A DNA stretch of 64,000 nt from assembly GCF_000758545.1 (NCBI RefSeq), contig NZ_CP009279.1, positions 5,952,001 to 6,016,000 of the forward strand, read 5' to 3'. The stretch comes from Paenibacillus sp. FSL H7-0737. Its GTDB lineage: Bacteria > Bacillota > Bacilli > Paenibacillales > Paenibacillaceae. Positions 63,578 to 64,000 of this stretch are shown one piece after another (position 1 is the first letter of the stretch; each line of letters opens with the position of its first letter). Made by a program: the position numbers and the translations under genes. Under the pieces are notes generated by a model. It worked only from the letters and a program-made list of their open reading frames with translations. It did not search any database and was not told where the DNA came from.

Positions 63578-64000
63578 ATGAAAGTTGATAGTCTTATCGG
63601 TGAAATCAAGCGAGCCTATCAAATAAATATAGAGAATATCGAACTTCATCGAGAAATGATCGGTAAAGTATATTACTTACAGAATCAAGAACAAAAGTAT
63701 ATGTTTAAAATATACCGTAACTTTAAATCGGATGACGCCTTGCAGACGGTTCAGATCTTAGATTATTTAAAAGCAAATTCATATCCAGCAGTATCTGTGG
63801 TTAGAACTGTCGAAAATGATAGCCATATTATGCTTAGTAATCAGGTTGGTAGCTGCGTAGGTATTTTATACGATTATGTCGAGGGCACAATACCCGAGGT
63901 TAAGCTTGAGGCCGAGAGTATCGGAAATCAGATTGCAGAACTCCATAACCTAATGAAACTATATCCCAATAAACTTATTAACAGGACGAAAGTCGATTAC
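63578..64000 (+). CDS. APH-family phosphotransferase, 5' part only (cut by window edge)
   Basis: An ATG at 63578, with AAAGGAG nine bases upstream, opens a frame that runs to the window edge (141 codons seen). The visible part resembles the N-lobe of homoserine-kinase/CotS-type phosphotransferases: IELHREMIGKVYYLQNQEQK, KYMFKIYRNF (the ATP-contacting Lys), SVVRTVENDSHIML and LYDYVEGTIPEV, then the helix IGNQIAELHNLM. The catalytic loop lies beyond the edge, so activity cannot be judged. It is divergent from the APH-family gene at 62493-63371. Confidence 0.75.
   Translation, partial: MKVDSLIGEIKRAYQINIENIELHREMIGKVYYLQNQEQKYMFKIYRNFKSDDALQTVQILDYLKANSYPAVSVVRTVENDSHIMLSNQVGSCVGILYDYVEGTIPEVKLEAESIGNQIAELHNLMKLYPNKLINRTKVDY

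Noticed and set aside
1..64000. CRISPR arrays, tRNA or rRNA genes, transposases and prophage genes
   Set aside because: No repeated spacer units, cloverleaf sequences, rRNA signatures or transposase/integrase motifs were seen on either strand.

Overview
The window looks like chromosomal DNA from a Paenibacillus-type Firmicute. Strong AGGAGG-type ribosome binding sites, sigma-A-like promoters, CsoR, PerR and CzrA-type operators, a HemAT-like aerotaxis sensor and a ComQXPA pheromone system all fit this. Almost every gene lies on the minus strand, so transcription runs from high to low coordinates. I found no rRNA, tRNA, CRISPR array or insertion sequence.

From left to right: (1) 174-4321, a MacB/FtsX-like ABC transporter gene followed by an OmpR-type response regulator and its histidine kinase. 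(2) 4344-4954, a DinB-family gene. (3) 5044-9329, a complete comQ-comX-comP-comA quorum-sensing locus in the Bacillus subtilis order. Its 57-residue pheromone precursor gene comX (8089-8262) is short enough to be missed by gene finders, and its product ends in a Trp-containing tail (ITDAWF). (4) 9539-10701, a small unknown gene and a CPBP-family membrane protease. (5) 10874-49526, a tightly packed 38.7 kb operon for a hybrid nonribosomal peptide / trans-AT polyketide, closed by an ABC-2 exporter and a long terminator hairpin.

The assembly line reads in gene order: Sfp-type phosphopantetheinyl transferase, type II thioesterase, NRPS A-PCP-C-A-PCP-E, NRPS (C-A-PCP)x3-C, NRPS A-PCP flanked by half C domains, free-standing acyltransferase, KS-DH-KR-ACP, KS-DH-KR-ACP, and a lone KS. 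Adenylation pockets read by eye predict an aromatic (Phe-like) starter, D-Leu, Asp, Ile, Tyr and Leu, followed by two C2 extensions that should each be reduced and dehydrated. There is no integrated thioesterase; the last polypeptide is a KS with no carrier protein. Clusters of CCGCAA/TTGCGG half-sites, resembling ComA boxes, lie upstream of both comX and the biosynthetic operon. This suggests that the pheromone system controls the metabolite, as ComA controls srfA in B. subtilis.

Right of the cluster: a CcdC-like membrane protein, a 56-residue plus-strand gene, a DHFR/RibD-like protein and a short HemAT. Next comes a copper island (siroheme-reductase-like half protein, CopA, a Cys-rich four-helix copper protein, a glutaredoxin and CsoR). 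Four near-identical CsoR boxes mark separate promoters in it. Then follow a CzcD-type exporter behind a 23-bp perfect inverted repeat carrying an ArsR-type operator, deoD, a decayed chemoreceptor pseudogene, ahpCF with two PerR-like boxes, and two divergent phosphotransferase genes, the second running off the right edge. Functional calls rest on motifs and context read by eye; no database search was possible.
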